Below the pieces are notes generated by a model. It was not told where the DNA came from. It saw only the letters and a program-made list of their open reading frames with translations, and did not search any database. From positions 3,348,001 through 3,412,000 of the forward strand of contig NBTC02000002.1 in assembly GCA_002082245.2 (NCBI GenBank): 64,000 bases of DNA, in the 5' to 3' direction. This document shows positions 41,533-54,146 of this stretch, piece after piece. Within the stretch, counting starts at the first letter, position 1; every line of letters starts with the position of its first letter. Made by a program: the position numbers and the translations under genes. The DNA comes from Yersinia enterocolitica. GTDB lineage: Bacteria > Pseudomonadota > Gammaproteobacteria > Enterobacterales > Enterobacteriaceae.

Positions 41533-43422
41533 TTAGGCACTACGGCGTAACAACCCCTGTTTTTTCAGCCAAACCAATAAAATAGAGATTGCTGCTGGGG
41601 TAATGCCAGAAATACGCGAGGCTTGTCCGATTGAGTTAGGTTTGTGATCGTTCAGTTTAGCGATGACTTCGTTCGATAAACCAGACACCTGACGATAATC
41701 CAGATCAGCCGGCAGTAGAGTATTCTCATTGCGCAGTTGTTTTTCAATTTCTTCCTGCTGACGCGCAATATACCCTTCATATTTAACCTGAATTTCAACC
41801 TGATCCGCAGCTTGTGGATCTGTTAATGCTGGGCCAAAAGAGGTTAGGGTTGTCAGCAAACGATAATCAATTTCAGGCCGACGCAGTAATTCTTCACCAT
41901 TGGCTTCTTTAGACAACGGCGCTTTTAGTAATGCATTGATCTCAGAAACGTTTTCTGAGTGTGGATGTACCCAGATATCACGCAGACGTTGACGTTCTTT
42001 TTCAATTTGCTCAATTTTCTTGCTGAAATGTGCCCAACGAGCATCGTCAACCAACCCCAATTTACGGCCCATCTCAGTCAAGCGCAGATCCGCATTATCT
42101 TCACGCAGCATCAAGCGATACTCTGCGCGAGAGGTAAACATGCGATACGGTTCTTTGGTGCCAAGGGTGCTTAAATCGTCCACCAGCACGCCAAGGTAAG
42201 CTTCATCGCGGCGAGGTGACCATCCATCGTCATCGTTAGCGAAGCGGCCCGCATTAAGCCCTGCAAGCAGCCCTTGAGCCGCTGCTTCTTCATAGCCGGT
42301 AGTGCCATTGATTTGCCCAGCAAAGAACAGACCGTGGATATATTTGCTTTCCAAGGTAGGTTTCAAATCACGCGGATCAAAGAAATCATATTCGATGGCA
42401 TAACCTGGTCGAATGATACGGGCATTTTCTAGCCCTTTCATTGAACGGACGATTTGCATCTGTACATCGAAAGGCAGGCTGGTTGAAATACCGTTCGGAT
42501 AGATCTCATTACTGGTCAGACCTTCTGGTTCAAGGAAGATCTGGTGTGAATTACGATCGGCGAAACGCATAACTTTGTCTTCGATCGACGGACAGTAGCG
42601 TGGCCCGATCCCTTCAATGATCCCGGCATACATTGGGCTACGATCCAAGTTATTGCGGATCACTTCATGCGTTTTTTCATTGGTATACGTAATGTGGCAC
42701 GCCATCTGCTCAGGATGTTGATCGGCATGACCCAGGAAAGAGAATACTGGAATAGGCGTATCACCGAACTGAGGAGCCAATTGGCTAAAATCAATGGTCC
42801 GCGCATCAATACGTGGTGGAGTACCGGTCTTAAGGCGATTAACGCGCAGTGGTAATTCACGCAAACGCTGTGACAATGAGATGGATGGCGGATCACCAGC
42901 ACGACCACCACTGTAGTTCTGAAGACCGATATGAATTTTTCCGTCGAGGAAAGTACCAACGGTTAATACCACCGCTTTCGCCCGGAATTTAAGACCCATT
43001 TGGGTGACTGCACCCACAACGCGATCATTTTCAACAATCAGATCTTCAACTGGCTGTTGAAAGATCATCAGGTTTGGCTGGTTTTCCAATGCGGTACGTA
43101 CTGCCTGGCGATACAGCACACGGTCAGCCTGAGCTCGGGTCGCTCTTACCGCTGGCCCTTTGCTGGCGTTTAGTATCCTAAACTGAATACCCGCTTGGTC
43201 AGTCGCCATGGCCATCAGACCACCCAGAGCATCGATCTCTTTTACCAAATGTCCCTTACCGATACCGCCAATCGCTGGGTTACAAGACATTTGTCCCAGT
43301 GTGTCGATGTTGTGCGTCAGCAATAAGGTCTGACGTCCCATGCGTGCCGCTGCCATTGCAGCTTCCGTGCCGGCATGGCCACCACCAATGATGATGACGT
43401 CAAATTGATCTGGATAAAACAT
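41533..43422 (-). CDS. mnmG: tRNA uridine-5-carboxymethylaminomethyl modification enzyme MnmG (GidA)
   Basis: The 629-aa FAD enzyme works with MnmE on the wobble uridine (cmnm5U34) of several tRNAs. It has the dinucleotide fold [60 protein letters not shown], and C-terminal helices ending [15 protein letters not shown]. The start at 43422 (MFYPDQFDV) matches E. coli; an upstream extension to 43503 runs toward oriC and is not conserved. Transcription away from oriC is thought to affect initiation in E. coli. Confidence 0.97.
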   Translation of the reverse strand: MFYPDQFDVIIIGGGHAGTEAAMAAARMGRQTLLLTHNIDTLGQMSCNPAIGGIGKGHLVKEIDALGGLMAMATDQAGIQFRILNASKGPAVRATRAQADRVLYRQAVRTALENQPNLMIFQQPVEDLIVENDRVVGAVTQMGLKFRAKAVVLTVGTFLDGKIHIGLQNYSGGRAGDPPSISLSQRLRELPLRVNRLKTGTPPRIDARTIDFSQLAPQFGDTPIPVFSFLGHADQHPEQMACHITYTNEKTHEVIRNNLDRSPMYAGIIEGIGPRYCPSIEDKVMRFADRNSHQIFLEPEGLTSNEIYPNGISTSLPFDVQMQIVRSMKGLENARIIRPGYAIEYDFFDPRDLKPTLESKYIHGLFFAGQINGTTGYEEAAAQGLLAGLNAGRFANDDDGWSPRRDEAYLGVLVDDLSTLGTKEPYRMFTSRAEYRLMLREDNADLRLTEMGRKLGLVDDARWAHFSKKIEQIEKERQRLRDIWVHPHSENVSEINALLKAPLSKEANGEELLRRPEIDYRLLTTLTSFGPALTDPQAADQVEIQVKYEGYIARQQEEIEKQLRNENTLLPADLDYRQVSGLSNEVIAKLNDHKPNSIGQASRISGITPAAISILLVWLKKQGLLRRSA

Positions 43423-43511
43423 GGTACTGCACCTCGCCGTTATGCGAATTTCTGTGTTTGCCCCGGGGTGGGGGATTCTACTCAAGTTTAGACTTTCGAC
43501 CAAGCGGCTTA

Positions 43512-43790
43512 GGATCCCCCTTAATTAAAAGAAGATCTTTTTATTTAAAGATCTCTTTATTAGATCTCTTATTAGGATCATGATCCTCTGTGGATAAGTG
43601 ATTATTCACATGGAAGATCATAGTATTAAGGAAGATCGTTTGCTGTGAATGATCGGTGATCCTATTGCGTATAAGCTGGGATCTAAATGGCATGTTATGC
43701 ACAGGCACTTTGAGGTGCCAAGGTTGTTATGTGGATATGTACCGGTTTTACCCTGCTTTTAAGCATACTTATCCACATTCGTTCGCGTGA
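43512..43790. other. Chromosomal replication origin oriC
   Basis: It lies between mnmG and mioC as in E. coli. Three contiguous AT-rich 13-mers: GATCTTTTTATTT (43534), GATCTCTTTATTA (43550), GATCTCTTATTAG (43563). DnaA boxes: TGTGGATAA (43589-43597, R1), TTATGCACA (43695-43703, R2 position), TGTGGATAT (43730-43738) and TTATCCACA (43769-43777, R4). There are many GATC Dam sites, and GTGAATGATCGGTGATCCT is conserved word for word with E. coli oriC. Confidence 0.96.
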
Positions 43791-43802
43791 TCTTTAATCA
43801 AA

Positions 43803-44243
43803 TTAGAGCAAATTAATCCAATTTTTGACCCAAACCTCTGCCGGATCCTCGGGAATTTCATGTTGGATGACGTCAATTTCTAAAATATCACCCAAACGTT
43901 TGGCGCCTTGTGCGATCAATTGTTGATCCAATGCTCTCACTGCACCGCAGAAAGTGTCATATTCTGAACTGCCCAAACCAACAGCACCAAAGTGCACTTG
44001 AGAAAGATCAGGCTTCTGTTGTTCGATTTGTTCTAATAATGGTTGAAGGTTATCTGGGAGATCACCCGCACCGTGGGTTGATGTGACTATTAGCCACGTA
44101 CCCTCAAGCGTAAGCTCGTCTAATTCAGGGCCATGCAGCGTCTCTGTAGAAAAACCTGCTTCTTCTAATTTCTCAGCTAAATGTTCAGCAACATATTCAG
44201 CGCTGCCGAGTGTACTGCCACTGATCAAGGTAATGTCAGCCAT
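43803..44243 (-). CDS. mioC: Flavodoxin-like protein MioC
   Basis: The 146-aa FMN-binding flavodoxin-fold protein starts ITLISGSTLGSAEYVAEHLAEKL (phosphate loop) and has STHGAGDLPDNL and GLGSSEYDTFCGA. In E. coli it is needed for biotin synthase activity in vitro and its transcription runs into oriC. A DnaA box TGTGGATAA at 44304-44312 lies upstream near the expected promoter, as in E. coli. Confidence 0.95.
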   Translation of the reverse strand: MADITLISGSTLGSAEYVAEHLAEKLEEAGFSTETLHGPELDELTLEGTWLIVTSTHGAGDLPDNLQPLLEQIEQQKPDLSQVHFGAVGLGSSEYDTFCGAVRALDQQLIAQGAKRLGDILEIDVIQHEIPEDPAEVWVKNWINLL

Positions 44244-44303
44244 AAAGAACCCAACCGAAGTAAAGAGCCGGTATTGTACGCTGTGAATCAGCTGGGATCT
44301 ACC

Positions 44304-44312
44304 TGTGGATAA
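44304..44312 (+). promoter_or_regulatory. DnaA box upstream of mioC
   Basis: TGTGGATAA, a perfect DnaA box about 60 bp before the mioC start. DnaA represses mioC in E. coli through a box at this position. Confidence 0.65.
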
Positions 44313-44334
44313 TGTGGGTATAGTTATTTAGTGC

Positions 44335-44796
44335 TCAAGGCACAATGGTACGCATGATGGGGTTTTGCAGGGAGATAAGTGTCTCCGTTGACTGGATCTC
44401 ATCGATAGTCTGGATCTTGTTGATAAGTACCTGCTGGAGCGCATCTATTGACTTACACATCACTTTAATAAAAATGCTGTAGTGGCCGGTGGTATAATAG
44501 GCTTCTACAACTTCTTCTAAACCTTCCAGTTTTTTTAGTGCCGACGGGTAGTCTTTGGCACTTTTCAAAATAATACCGATAAAGCAACACACGTCATACC
44601 CGAGTTTTTTTGGATTAACGTGAACACAAGCCGCGGTAATGATCCCCGCCTGGCGCATTTTCTCCACTCGCACATGGATAGTTCCTGGACTCACGCCAAA
44701 ATTTTTTGCCAATTCAGCATAAGGTGTGCGTGCATTTTCCATTAATGCGTTCAGGATGCCGCGATCGAGATTATCGATTTGATAAATTTCACCCAT
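44335..44796 (-). CDS. asnC: Transcriptional regulator AsnC (Lrp/AsnC family)
   Basis: The 153-aa protein has an N-terminal winged HTH (YQIDNLDRGILNALMENART, FGVSPGTIHVRVEKMRQAGII) and a C-terminal RAM ligand domain (CCFIGIILKSAKDYPSALKK, AYYTTGHYSIFIKV). In E. coli it activates the divergent asnA when asparagine is low, and regulates itself. Here too it is divergent from asnA, with a 183-bp shared control region. Confidence 0.96.
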   Translation of the reverse strand: MGEIYQIDNLDRGILNALMENARTPYAELAKNFGVSPGTIHVRVEKMRQAGIITAACVHVNPKKLGYDVCCFIGIILKSAKDYPSALKKLEGLEEVVEAYYTTGHYSIFIKVMCKSIDALQQVLINKIQTIDEIQSTETLISLQNPIMRTIVP

Positions 44797-44979
44797 ATTT
44801 GCCTCCTTTTTTTAACGATTACTTAATTTAAGACCCATAAAAATGAATTATTAAAAGTGAAAAGGCAATATTATTTGTTGGATATTGAATTTAACCCTCA
44901 TTATGTTGCTTAATCGATGTCAAGCCAGGTGGCATAACCTAATTAGCATAATCAGTAATAACGAATCGAGAAAACGGCA

Positions 44980-45972
44980 ATGAAAAAACAATTTATCCAA
45001 AAACAACAACAAATCAGCTTCGTAAAATCATTCTTTTCCCGTCAATTAGAACAACAACTGGGTCTGATTGAAGTACAGGCACCAATCCTGAGTCGTGTGG
45101 GTGATGGTACTCAAGATAACCTTTCAGGTTCAGAGAAAGCCGTTCAGGTAAAAGTGAAGACATTGCCGGATGCAACTTTTGAAGTCGTTCATTCATTAGC
45201 TAAATGGAAACGCAAAACCTTGGGTCGCTTTGATTTTGGTGCTGACCAAGGGATATATACTCATATGAAAGCATTGCGCCCTGATGAAGATCGCCTAAGT
45301 GCTATTCATTCTGTGTATGTCGATCAGTGGGATTGGGAACGCGTGATGGGAGATGGTGAACGCAACCTGGCTTATCTGAAATCCACTGTTAACAAGATTT
45401 ATACCGCTATTAAAGAAACTGAAGTAGCGATCAGTGCTGAATTTGGTGTGAAGCCATTCCTGCCAGAGAATATTCAGTTTATCCACAGCGAAAGCCTGCG
45501 TGCGCGTTTCCCTGACCTGGATGCTAAAGGCCGCGAACGTGCGATAGCTAAAGAGCTGGGAGCTGTATTCCTGATTGGCATCGGTGGTAAATTGGCTGAC
45601 GGTAAATCTCATGATGTCCGAGCGCCAGATTATGATGACTGGACGTCGCCGAGTGCTGAAGGTTTTGCGGGCTTGAACGGTGACATTATTGTCTGGAACC
45701 CTGTTCTTGAAGACGCGTTTGAAATCTCATCCATGGGGATACGTGTTGATGCTGAGGCACTTAAACGCCAATTGGCACTGACTTCTGATGAAGATCGTCT
45801 GAAACTGGAATGGCACCAATCACTGCTGAGTGGTGAAATGCCGCAAACTATCGGTGGCGGTATCGGCCAGTCTCGTTTAGTGATGTTATTGCTGCAACAG
45901 CAACATATCGGTCAGGTTCAATGTGGCGTATGGGGGCCAGAAATTAGCGAGAAGGTTGAAGGCCTGCTGTAA
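44980..45972 (+). CDS. asnA: Aspartate-ammonia ligase (asparagine synthetase A)
   Basis: The 330-aa enzyme makes asparagine from aspartate, ammonia and ATP; it resembles class II aminoacyl-tRNA synthetases. Signatures are [56 protein letters not shown] and [20 protein letters not shown]. The length equals the E. coli protein. It is divergent from its activator asnC. Confidence 0.97.
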   Translation: MKKQFIQKQQQISFVKSFFSRQLEQQLGLIEVQAPILSRVGDGTQDNLSGSEKAVQVKVKTLPDATFEVVHSLAKWKRKTLGRFDFGADQGIYTHMKALRPDEDRLSAIHSVYVDQWDWERVMGDGERNLAYLKSTVNKIYTAIKETEVAISAEFGVKPFLPENIQFIHSESLRARFPDLDAKGRERAIAKELGAVFLIGIGGKLADGKSHDVRAPDYDDWTSPSAEGFAGLNGDIIVWNPVLEDAFEISSMGIRVDAEALKRQLALTSDEDRLKLEWHQSLLSGEMPQTIGGGIGQSRLVMLLLQQQHIGQVQCGVWGPEISEKVEGLL

Positions 45973-46027
45973 ATCCCCTTAATACTAGATGTTGTAGGGG
46001 GGAGTGCGCTTGCTGCCTACCTACAAG

Positions 46028-46075
46028 ACCAATTATATTGGGGATTATTGATTCCCAATATAATTGTGGGTTTTT
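46028..46075 (+). terminator. Terminator after asnA
   Basis: CAATTATATTGGG and CCCAATATAATTG form a perfect 13-bp stem, with TGGGTTTTTAATC following. The stretch just before it (about 45985-46030) resembles a degenerate short ERIC (GTTGTAGG, CTTGCTGCCTACCTACAA). Confidence 0.8.
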
Positions 46076-46137
46076 AATCTATGCTGTAGTGATATATAAA
46101 TATTTTAAATATCACTATATGCAAGGTTGTTGATGTT

Positions 46138-46809
46138 ATGGCCCTTTTTCATCCTATAAAGCACTATTTACACGCTCGGCCACGATTGTTGTTTTCGGTT
46201 GGCGCGGGTGTTGTCACTTATTTCCTGCTGCCAACACATTACTCGGTATTGCTGCGTCTGATGGTTAGTTGGAATGTTTCCGCCTGGCTTTATTTACTGT
46301 TTTTATGGTTGCAATTATTACGCACTGATTCGACGAAAATCAGCAAAATAGCCCGGGTGCAGGATGAAAGTGCCAGTATGGTGCTGAGTATTGTCAGCAT
46401 GGCGTGTCTGGCCAGTATTCTGGTTATTTTATTTGAATTGAGCACGGCGAATCAGCTCTCAGGCTCTGCCAAGGCGTTCCATTTGGTCCTGACAGGGCTG
46501 ACGTTATTGGTTTCATGGTTATTATTATCCACCGCTTTTACTATGCACTACGCACATTTGTTTTATATGCGCCGCGATAAATCAGAAACGGTTCTACCGT
46601 TACTTTTCCCCAAAGAGATAACCACGCCTTCCTATTGGGATTTCCTTTATTTCTCATTTACCATTGGTGTGGCTTGCCAAACTGCCGATGTCTCTACCGG
46701 CACGTCAGATATCCGCCGCGTAGTACTCTTGCAGTCAGTGTTATCATTTATCTTTAATATGACGATATTGGGGTTGTCGATAAACGTTGGAGCCGGCCTG
46801 CTTAACTAG
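46138..46809 (+). CDS. DUF1345 family inner-membrane protein
   Basis: The 223-aa protein has about five to six hydrophobic helices ([88 protein letters not shown]). The conserved [15 protein letters not shown] and [20 protein letters not shown] pieces are typical of DUF1345. Function unknown. Its stop overlaps the convergent viaA by four bases. Confidence 0.85.
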   Translation: MALFHPIKHYLHARPRLLFSVGAGVVTYFLLPTHYSVLLRLMVSWNVSAWLYLLFLWLQLLRTDSTKISKIARVQDESASMVLSIVSMACLASILVILFELSTANQLSGSAKAFHLVLTGLTLLVSWLLLSTAFTMHYAHLFYMRRDKSETVLPLLFPKEITTPSYWDFLYFSFTIGVACQTADVSTGTSDIRRVVLLQSVLSFIFNMTILGLSINVGAGLLN

Positions 46810-48272
46810 CGCTTCCAGCGGCGCATCAAGCGGCTTTTTAGCCCAGTATCAAAACGCCAGATATGATCGAAAATTCGCATGATACCGGGCTTACCATACG
46901 CAGACATGGCAACAGCATGAAAACGGTGCTGGTGGGCTTGTTGCTGGATTTTAATCTTTCTGACTAATTCGTCTGGTAAACGTTGGGCGATAAAATCTGA
47001 AATGATCACTGCATCTGCGTCATACCATTCTCTATCTTCCATTTTATTTAATGTGCTGGCTAAGCAAGCAGCCAGATCGGTACCTCCGCGAAAATGTTGG
47101 CCAAGAAAACGAATCGCCTGCTCAATACCACTGGCAGCAGATAGCTCGTAGTGAATTATTTCAGTGGCAAATAGCATGATGTAACAGCGGCGATTATCTG
47201 CCAGTGCAATTCGAAGCAGAGCCAGACAAAATGCTTTGGCACATTGTTCGTTAAATCCGCCCATGGAGCCTGAGGTATCGACACAGACGATAAAAGGGCC
47301 GCGAGGGTGTTCATCATTGCTTTTAAGACTGACCGGGCGCTGTAAGGTTTTCTCCTGCCAGTTGTCACCCTGCAAACGGTAAGTGAGTAAGCGGCGCTCC
47401 AGTAAACGGCGATAAAACTCAAATTCCAGCTCGCTCATCCCTAACATCACCAGTTCCGTCGGGAGCAATCGCAAAATATCATTGCTTTGATGAATGCCAC
47501 TGACCTCCTCTGGCACTGTATCGGGCTGGCGAACCATGACAGTATAAGGTTCAAAGCGAGCCTCTGGTGTCGGTTGTGCCTTTGCTGAACGGCTACGACC
47601 CAATTGCTCGGCCAGTTGTTGTAATTCGGGTTGTTGTTGTAGAAAGTCACCGTATTGCAGTAGCAATTGATAATCGCCACGCTGTAAGTGGCCCTGACTC
47701 ATATCCCAAAGCCGCCCTGCTGCCCCATCATTGGTTGCCAGTACAGGTTCTAATGCCCCACTGAGCGCCAATCTCTGCTGGAGTTCAGCCAGAAGTTGCT
47801 CTCGCTCTTGCTCAAGTAACTGGTGATGAATGGTGATGGTTTGTAGCGTTAGACTGACACGCCAACGCTGTAAAAATAAGGTTTGTAAACTATCGCCGGG
47901 TTGAGGGTTTCTGGCTAAATCAGCGGTTTGTAGCAATGTATTGGCTTGTGAAGCAAAGGGCGATTGCCATTGCTGTAACTGAGCCACAATATCTGGCAGA
48001 TGCACATAAAATAGTGGGCTACTTTCCAACAAGCTTTGTTGGTATAGGGAAAACTCATTTGCCAGAGTAGCCGGAGCTTTAGCCTCGCGGATACGCTGCT
48101 GTAAGTTTTGCTTCCAACCAGGAATATCTTTCATTAGCGCCCGTTTAATTCGCGGGAATTTTTCGAAAAATAGTGCTAATTGAGGTGACGCCAATAGCCC
48201 GATCACCATCTCTTCGATAAGCTCACCCTCACTTATCGATAGCAGCATATCCAATGTTGCCAGGCTGAGCAT
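46806..48272 (-). CDS. viaA: VWA-domain protein ViaA, RavA partner
   Basis: The 488-aa protein has an N-terminal helical region ([22 protein letters not shown]) and a C-terminal von Willebrand A domain with MIDAS motif DTSGSMG, FRGGTDL and DAVIISDF. It binds the MoxR AAA+ ATPase RavA; in E. coli the pair acts on membrane lipids and respiratory complexes and affects aminoglycoside sensitivity. It begins three bases after ravA ends, so the two are coupled. The end ([19 protein letters not shown]) is as in E. coli. Confidence 0.95.
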   Translation of the reverse strand: MLSLATLDMLLSISEGELIEEMVIGLLASPQLALFFEKFPRIKRALMKDIPGWKQNLQQRIREAKAPATLANEFSLYQQSLLESSPLFYVHLPDIVAQLQQWQSPFASQANTLLQTADLARNPQPGDSLQTLFLQRWRVSLTLQTITIHHQLLEQEREQLLAELQQRLALSGALEPVLATNDGAAGRLWDMSQGHLQRGDYQLLLQYGDFLQQQPELQQLAEQLGRSRSAKAQPTPEARFEPYTVMVRQPDTVPEEVSGIHQSNDILRLLPTELVMLGMSELEFEFYRRLLERRLLTYRLQGDNWQEKTLQRPVSLKSNDEHPRGPFIVCVDTSGSMGGFNEQCAKAFCLALLRIALADNRRCYIMLFATEIIHYELSAASGIEQAIRFLGQHFRGGTDLAACLASTLNKMEDREWYDADAVIISDFIAQRLPDELVRKIKIQQQAHQHRFHAVAMSAYGKPGIMRIFDHIWRFDTGLKSRLMRRWKR

Positions 48273-48275
48273 CTG

Positions 48276-50091
<1,816 letters not shown>

Positions 50092-51960
50092 ATGAGCACA
50101 GAACATAAACAGTCTTTATCGGCGGTAACCCTGGCGGCAATAGGGGTAGTTTACGGTGATATTGGTACCAGCCCGCTCTATACCTTGAGAGAGTGCTTTT
50201 CTGGTCATTATGGTTTTGATGTCCGCCCGGACGTGGTGTTTGGCTTTTTATCGCTGATTTTCTGGATGCTTATCCTGATTGTCTCGATTAAATATCTTAC
50301 CTATGTCATGCGGGCCGATAACGCCGGCGAAGGGGGCATTTTAACGTTAATGTCTTTGGCAGGGCGTAATACCTCTTCCAGAGCCACCTCAATACTGGTG
50401 ATTCTCGGGTTAATTGGCGGCAGTTTCTTTTATGGTGAGGTGGTCATCACCCCGGCAATATCCGTTATGTCGGCCATTGAAGGGCTAGAAATAGCAGCCC
50501 CAGCATTAGACCCTTATATTGTTCCCTGCTCCATTGCGGTACTCACCCTGCTGTTTGTGATTCAAAAGCACGGTACCGGCAGTGTCGGTAAATTATTCGC
50601 TCCCGTGATGCTGGTCTGGTTTCTGACGATCGCACTACTTGGTTTGCGCAGTATTATTGCGAATCCAGAAGTATTGGTTGCGCTGAATCCTAAATGGGCG
50701 ATAGGTTTCTTTACTGAATATAAATCCGTGTCGTTTTATGCGCTTGGCGCAGTTGTACTGGCGATAACTGGGGTGGAAGCCTTATATGCAGATATGGGCC
50801 ATTTTGGTAAATTCCCTATTCGTTTAGCCTGGTTTACCGTGGTTTTGCCCTCATTAGTACTGAACTATTTTGGTCAGGGCGCGTTATTGCTGAAAAATCC
50901 TGAAGCCATCAAAAACCCCTTCTTCTTATTAGCTCCTGACTGGGCATTGATTCCGCTGTTAATTCTGGCAACCCTGGCGACCGTTATTGCCTCGCAGGCG
51001 GTTATTTCCGGTGTATTCTCGCTCACCCGGCAGGCGGTTCGCCTAGGCTATTTACCGCCAATGCGGATTATTCATACCTCCGAAATGGAATCTGGCCAGA
51101 TATATATCCCGGTCATTAACTGGACTCTCTATCTGGCGGTGGTATTGGTTATTGTTGGCTTCGAACGTTCCAGTAACCTGGCGGCCGCGTACGGTATCGC
51201 CGTAACCGGTACCATGGTGATAACCAGTATTCTGTTCTGCATCGTGGCATTGAAAAACTGGCACTGGAATCGGGTATTTGTCGGCATCTTACTGGTGATT
51301 TTGCTGATTATCGATGTCCCTATGTTCTCTGCCAATGCGTTGAAATTGTTCTCCGGTGGTTGGTTGCCAGTGTCTCTGGGGCTGGTGATGTTTATCATCA
51401 TGACGACCTGGAAAAGTGAACGTTTCGGTTTGCTGCGCCGTATGCATGAACACGGTAATTCACTGGAAGCGATGATTGCTTCATTGGAGAAATCCCCCCC
51501 AGTGCGGGTTACGGGTACTGCTGTGTATATGTCGCGCGCAATGAATGTCATTCCCTTCGCGCTGTTGCATAACCTTAAACATAATAAGGTGTTGCATGAA
51601 CGGGTTGTGCTACTGACATTGCGAACTGAAGATGCGCCGTATGTGCACAATGTGAACCGGGTAACCATCGAACAACTCTCCCCGACGTTTTGGCGAGTGG
51701 TGGCCAGTTATGGTTGGCGTGAAACACCGAATGTGGAAGAAATCTTCCATCGCTGCGGCCTGGAGGGGTTGCCATGCCAGATGATGGAAACCTCATTCTT
51801 TATGTCCCATGAGTCGCTAATCCTTACCAAGCGGCCGTGGTACCTGTTCCTGCGCGGTAAGTTATTTATTGCGCTCAGTCGGAATGCGCTGCGTGCAGCT
51901 GACCAGTTTGAGATCCCACCGAATAGGGTGATTGAGCTTGGGACGCAGGTAGAGATTTAA
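50092..51960 (+). CDS. kup: Low-affinity K+ transporter Kup
   Basis: The 622-aa inner-membrane K+/H+ symporter of the KUP/HAK family is identical in length to E. coli Kup. It has [56 protein letters not shown] and about 12 membrane helices, then a cytoplasmic C-terminal domain. Kup is the main K+ uptake system at low pH and hyperosmotic stress in E. coli. A terminator follows directly. Confidence 0.97.
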   Translation: MSTEHKQSLSAVTLAAIGVVYGDIGTSPLYTLRECFSGHYGFDVRPDVVFGFLSLIFWMLILIVSIKYLTYVMRADNAGEGGILTLMSLAGRNTSSRATSILVILGLIGGSFFYGEVVITPAISVMSAIEGLEIAAPALDPYIVPCSIAVLTLLFVIQKHGTGSVGKLFAPVMLVWFLTIALLGLRSIIANPEVLVALNPKWAIGFFTEYKSVSFYALGAVVLAITGVEALYADMGHFGKFPIRLAWFTVVLPSLVLNYFGQGALLLKNPEAIKNPFFLLAPDWALIPLLILATLATVIASQAVISGVFSLTRQAVRLGYLPPMRIIHTSEMESGQIYIPVINWTLYLAVVLVIVGFERSSNLAAAYGIAVTGTMVITSILFCIVALKNWHWNRVFVGILLVILLIIDVPMFSANALKLFSGGWLPVSLGLVMFIIMTTWKSERFGLLRRMHEHGNSLEAMIASLEKSPPVRVTGTAVYMSRAMNVIPFALLHNLKHNKVLHERVVLLTLRTEDAPYVHNVNRVTIEQLSPTFWRVVASYGWRETPNVEEIFHRCGLEGLPCQMMETSFFMSHESLILTKRPWYLFLRGKLFIALSRNALRAADQFEIPPNRVIELGTQVEI

Positions 51961-51965
51961 TCTGA

Positions 51966-51993
51966 AAGGCCGTTATGATTAACGGCCTTTTTT
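51966..51993 (+). terminator. Terminator after kup
   Basis: AGGCCGTTA-TGA-TTAACGGCCT followed by TTTTT, just past the stop codon. Confidence 0.9.
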
Positions 51994-52023
51994 GTACCTA
52001 TTCTTCTTCTTTTCCCACTGTTC

Positions 52024-52117
52024 AGCGAAACGTTTCGATGGCGATCACAATTTCATCAAATTGGGTTTGCCTTCTGCGGCTATTTTTCTAAACTCAGTAT
52101 CAGCGAAACGTTTCGCT
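52024..52117 (+). promoter_or_regulatory. Two RbsR operators in the rbs promoter region
   Basis: AGCGAAACGTTTCGAT (52024-52039) and the perfect palindrome AGCGAAACGTTTCGCT (52102-52117) have the LacI-family form with a central CG. They are centred 78 bp apart. The second lies 14 bases before the rbsD start. RbsR, encoded at the far end of the operon, is the obvious binder; two sites suggest DNA looping. Confidence 0.85.
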
Positions 52118-52130
52118 GTTGGAGTAGAAA

Positions 52131-52550
52131 ATGAAAAAAGGCGCATTACTTAATTCTGATATTTCCGCTGTTATCTCCCGCCTGGGCCATACCGATCAGG
52201 TTGTGATAGGTGATGCGGGGCTGCCGATACCGGCAACCACCACACGTATCGATCTGGCACTGACACGAGGCGTCCCTGGATTTCTTCAGGTTCTTGAGGT
52301 GGTAACACAAGAAATGCAGGTTGAAAGTGCAGTCTTGGCGGAGGAGATCGTTAAAAATAATCCGCAACTCCATGAAGCGTTACTCGCGCAACTATCACAA
52401 CTTGAGCAGCACCAGGGAAACCAAATTGTTTTGCGCTATATCAGCCATGAGGCTTTTAAAGAGCAAACCAAACAAAGCCGGGCAGTGATCCGTAGCGGGG
52501 AATGTTCCCCCTTTGCTAATGTCATTCTCTGTTCCGGCGTAACCTTCTGA
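52131..52550 (+). CDS. rbsD: D-ribose pyranase RbsD
   Basis: The 139-aa protein converts beta-pyranose and beta-furanose forms of ribose so that the furanose can be phosphorylated by RbsK. It has [22 protein letters not shown] with the catalytic His, DAGLPIP and [19 protein letters not shown] at the end. Same length as E. coli RbsD. First gene of the operon. Confidence 0.97.
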   Translation: MKKGALLNSDISAVISRLGHTDQVVIGDAGLPIPATTTRIDLALTRGVPGFLQVLEVVTQEMQVESAVLAEEIVKNNPQLHEALLAQLSQLEQHQGNQIVLRYISHEAFKEQTKQSRAVIRSGECSPFANVILCSGVTF

Positions 52551-52557
52551 GGCATTT

Positions 52558-54075
52558 ATGCAACCTTTGCTGCAACTTAAAGGGATTGATAAAGCCTTTC
52601 CCGGCGTTAAAGCACTCTCCGGTGCCGCACTGAGTGTCTATCCCGGCAGGGTGATGGCACTGGTAGGCGAAAATGGCGCTGGAAAATCGACCATGATGAA
52701 AGTGCTGACCGGCATCTACAGTAAAGATGCTGGCAGTCAGTATTTTATGGGTAAGGAAGTGGCGTTTAATGGCCCAAAAGACTCGCAGGAAGCGGGCATT
52801 GGCATTATTCATCAGGAACTTAACCTGATTCCTCAATTAACTATCGCAGAAAACATCTTCTTAGGGCGTGAGTTTGTTAATCGTTTTGGCAGCATCGATT
52901 GGAAAAAGATGTATGCCGAAGCCGATTTACTGCTGGCGCGCCTTAATATCAGTTACAGCAGCCATCGGCTAGTGGGTGAGCTTTCCATTGGTGATCAGCA
53001 AATGGTGGAGATAGCCAAAGTGCTGAGCTTTGAATCCAAAGTGATCATTATGGATGAGCCAACCGATGCGCTTACCGATACTGAAACCGCCTCTCTGTTT
53101 AATGTGATTAAAGAGCTAAAGGCGGAAGGTCGCGGAATTGTTTATATCTCTCACCGGTTAAAAGAGATTTTTGAGATTTGCGACGACGTCACGGTATTTC
53201 GTGATGGGCAATTTATTGCCGAAAAACCGGTTGATAGTCTGACTGAAAACTCACTGATTGAGATGATGGTGGGCCGTAAGCTGGAAGAACAGTACCCGCG
53301 CTTGAATATACCCCGTGGTGAAAAGCGTTTGCAGGTCAAACAGCTATGCGGCCCGGGCGTGAAAAATGTCAGTTTCACTTTATACAGTGGCGAAATTTTG
53401 GGGGTTGCCGGTCTGATGGGGGCTGGTCGCACCGAGCTGATGAAAATCATCTATGGCGCGCTACCGCGTAAATCAGGTTTTGTGATGTTGGATGGCCGCG
53501 AAGTTGTCACCCATTCACCACAAGATGGTCTGGCAAATGGCATTGTCTATATTTCTGAAGACCGCAAACGGGATGGTTTGGTACTTGGAATGTCAGTTAA
53601 AGAGAATATGTCTTTGACTGCATTGCGTTATTTTAGCCGTTCAGGTGGTTCGCTCAAGCATGCTGAAGAGCAGCAGGCGGTATCGGATTTCATTCGTTTA
53701 TTTAATATTAAAACACCTTCCATGGAACAACCTATTGGTTTGTTATCCGGTGGTAACCAGCAGAAAGTGGCTATTGCACGCGGTTTAATGACCCGTCCTA
53801 AAGTGTTGATCCTTGATGAACCTACCCGTGGTGTCGACGTCGGGGCTAAAAAAGAAATTTACCAATTAATCAACCAATTCAAACAAGAAGGGTTGAGCAT
53901 CATTCTGGTTTCCTCAGAAATGCCGGAAGTGCTGGGCATGAGTGACCGCATTCTTGTGATGCATGAAGGCCAGCTAAGCGGCGAGTTCTCTATTGAACAG
54001 GCTACCCAGGAAGTGTTGATGGCGGCAGCCGTTGGCAAGCGTGATTTATTGAAAAATAATTTATTTACACTCTAA
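52558..54075 (+). CDS. rbsA: Ribose ABC transporter ATPase RbsA
   Basis: The 505-aa protein has two fused ABC domains: first Walker [13 protein letters not shown] with signature [12 protein letters not shown], second with the degenerate [12 protein letters not shown] and signature [15 protein letters not shown]. It energises ribose import. It starts seven bases after rbsD. The tail after AAAVGK differs from E. coli and its last codons (LFTL and the stop) lie in an ERIC-derived repeat, so the C-terminus was probably altered by insertion. Confidence 0.96.
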   Translation: MQPLLQLKGIDKAFPGVKALSGAALSVYPGRVMALVGENGAGKSTMMKVLTGIYSKDAGSQYFMGKEVAFNGPKDSQEAGIGIIHQELNLIPQLTIAENIFLGREFVNRFGSIDWKKMYAEADLLLARLNISYSSHRLVGELSIGDQQMVEIAKVLSFESKVIIMDEPTDALTDTETASLFNVIKELKAEGRGIVYISHRLKEIFEICDDVTVFRDGQFIAEKPVDSLTENSLIEMMVGRKLEEQYPRLNIPRGEKRLQVKQLCGPGVKNVSFTLYSGEILGVAGLMGAGRTELMKIIYGALPRKSGFVMLDGREVVTHSPQDGLANGIVYISEDRKRDGLVLGMSVKENMSLTALRYFSRSGGSLKHAEEQQAVSDFIRLFNIKTPSMEQPIGLLSGGNQQKVAIARGLMTRPKVLILDEPTRGVDVGAKKEIYQLINQFKQEGLSIILVSSEMPEVLGMSDRILVMHEGQLSGEFSIEQATQEVLMAAAVGKRDLLKNNLFTL

Positions 54076-54127
54076 ATAATTCGAGTTGCAGGAAGCTAAC
54101 GCAAATGCGGCTTGAAATATGACGAGT
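54066..54127. repeat. Short ERIC remnant overlapping the rbsA stop
   Basis: Left end ACTCTAAATAATTCGAGTTGCAGGAAG matched in form to ERIC ends (TACCCTAAATAATTCGAG). The right end is AACGCAAATGCGGCTTGAAATATGACG. The whole core is missing, leaving about 60 bp. The rbsA stop codon lies within it. Confidence 0.75.
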
Positions 54128-54146
54128 AGAGCAGGAGTAATCAGAT

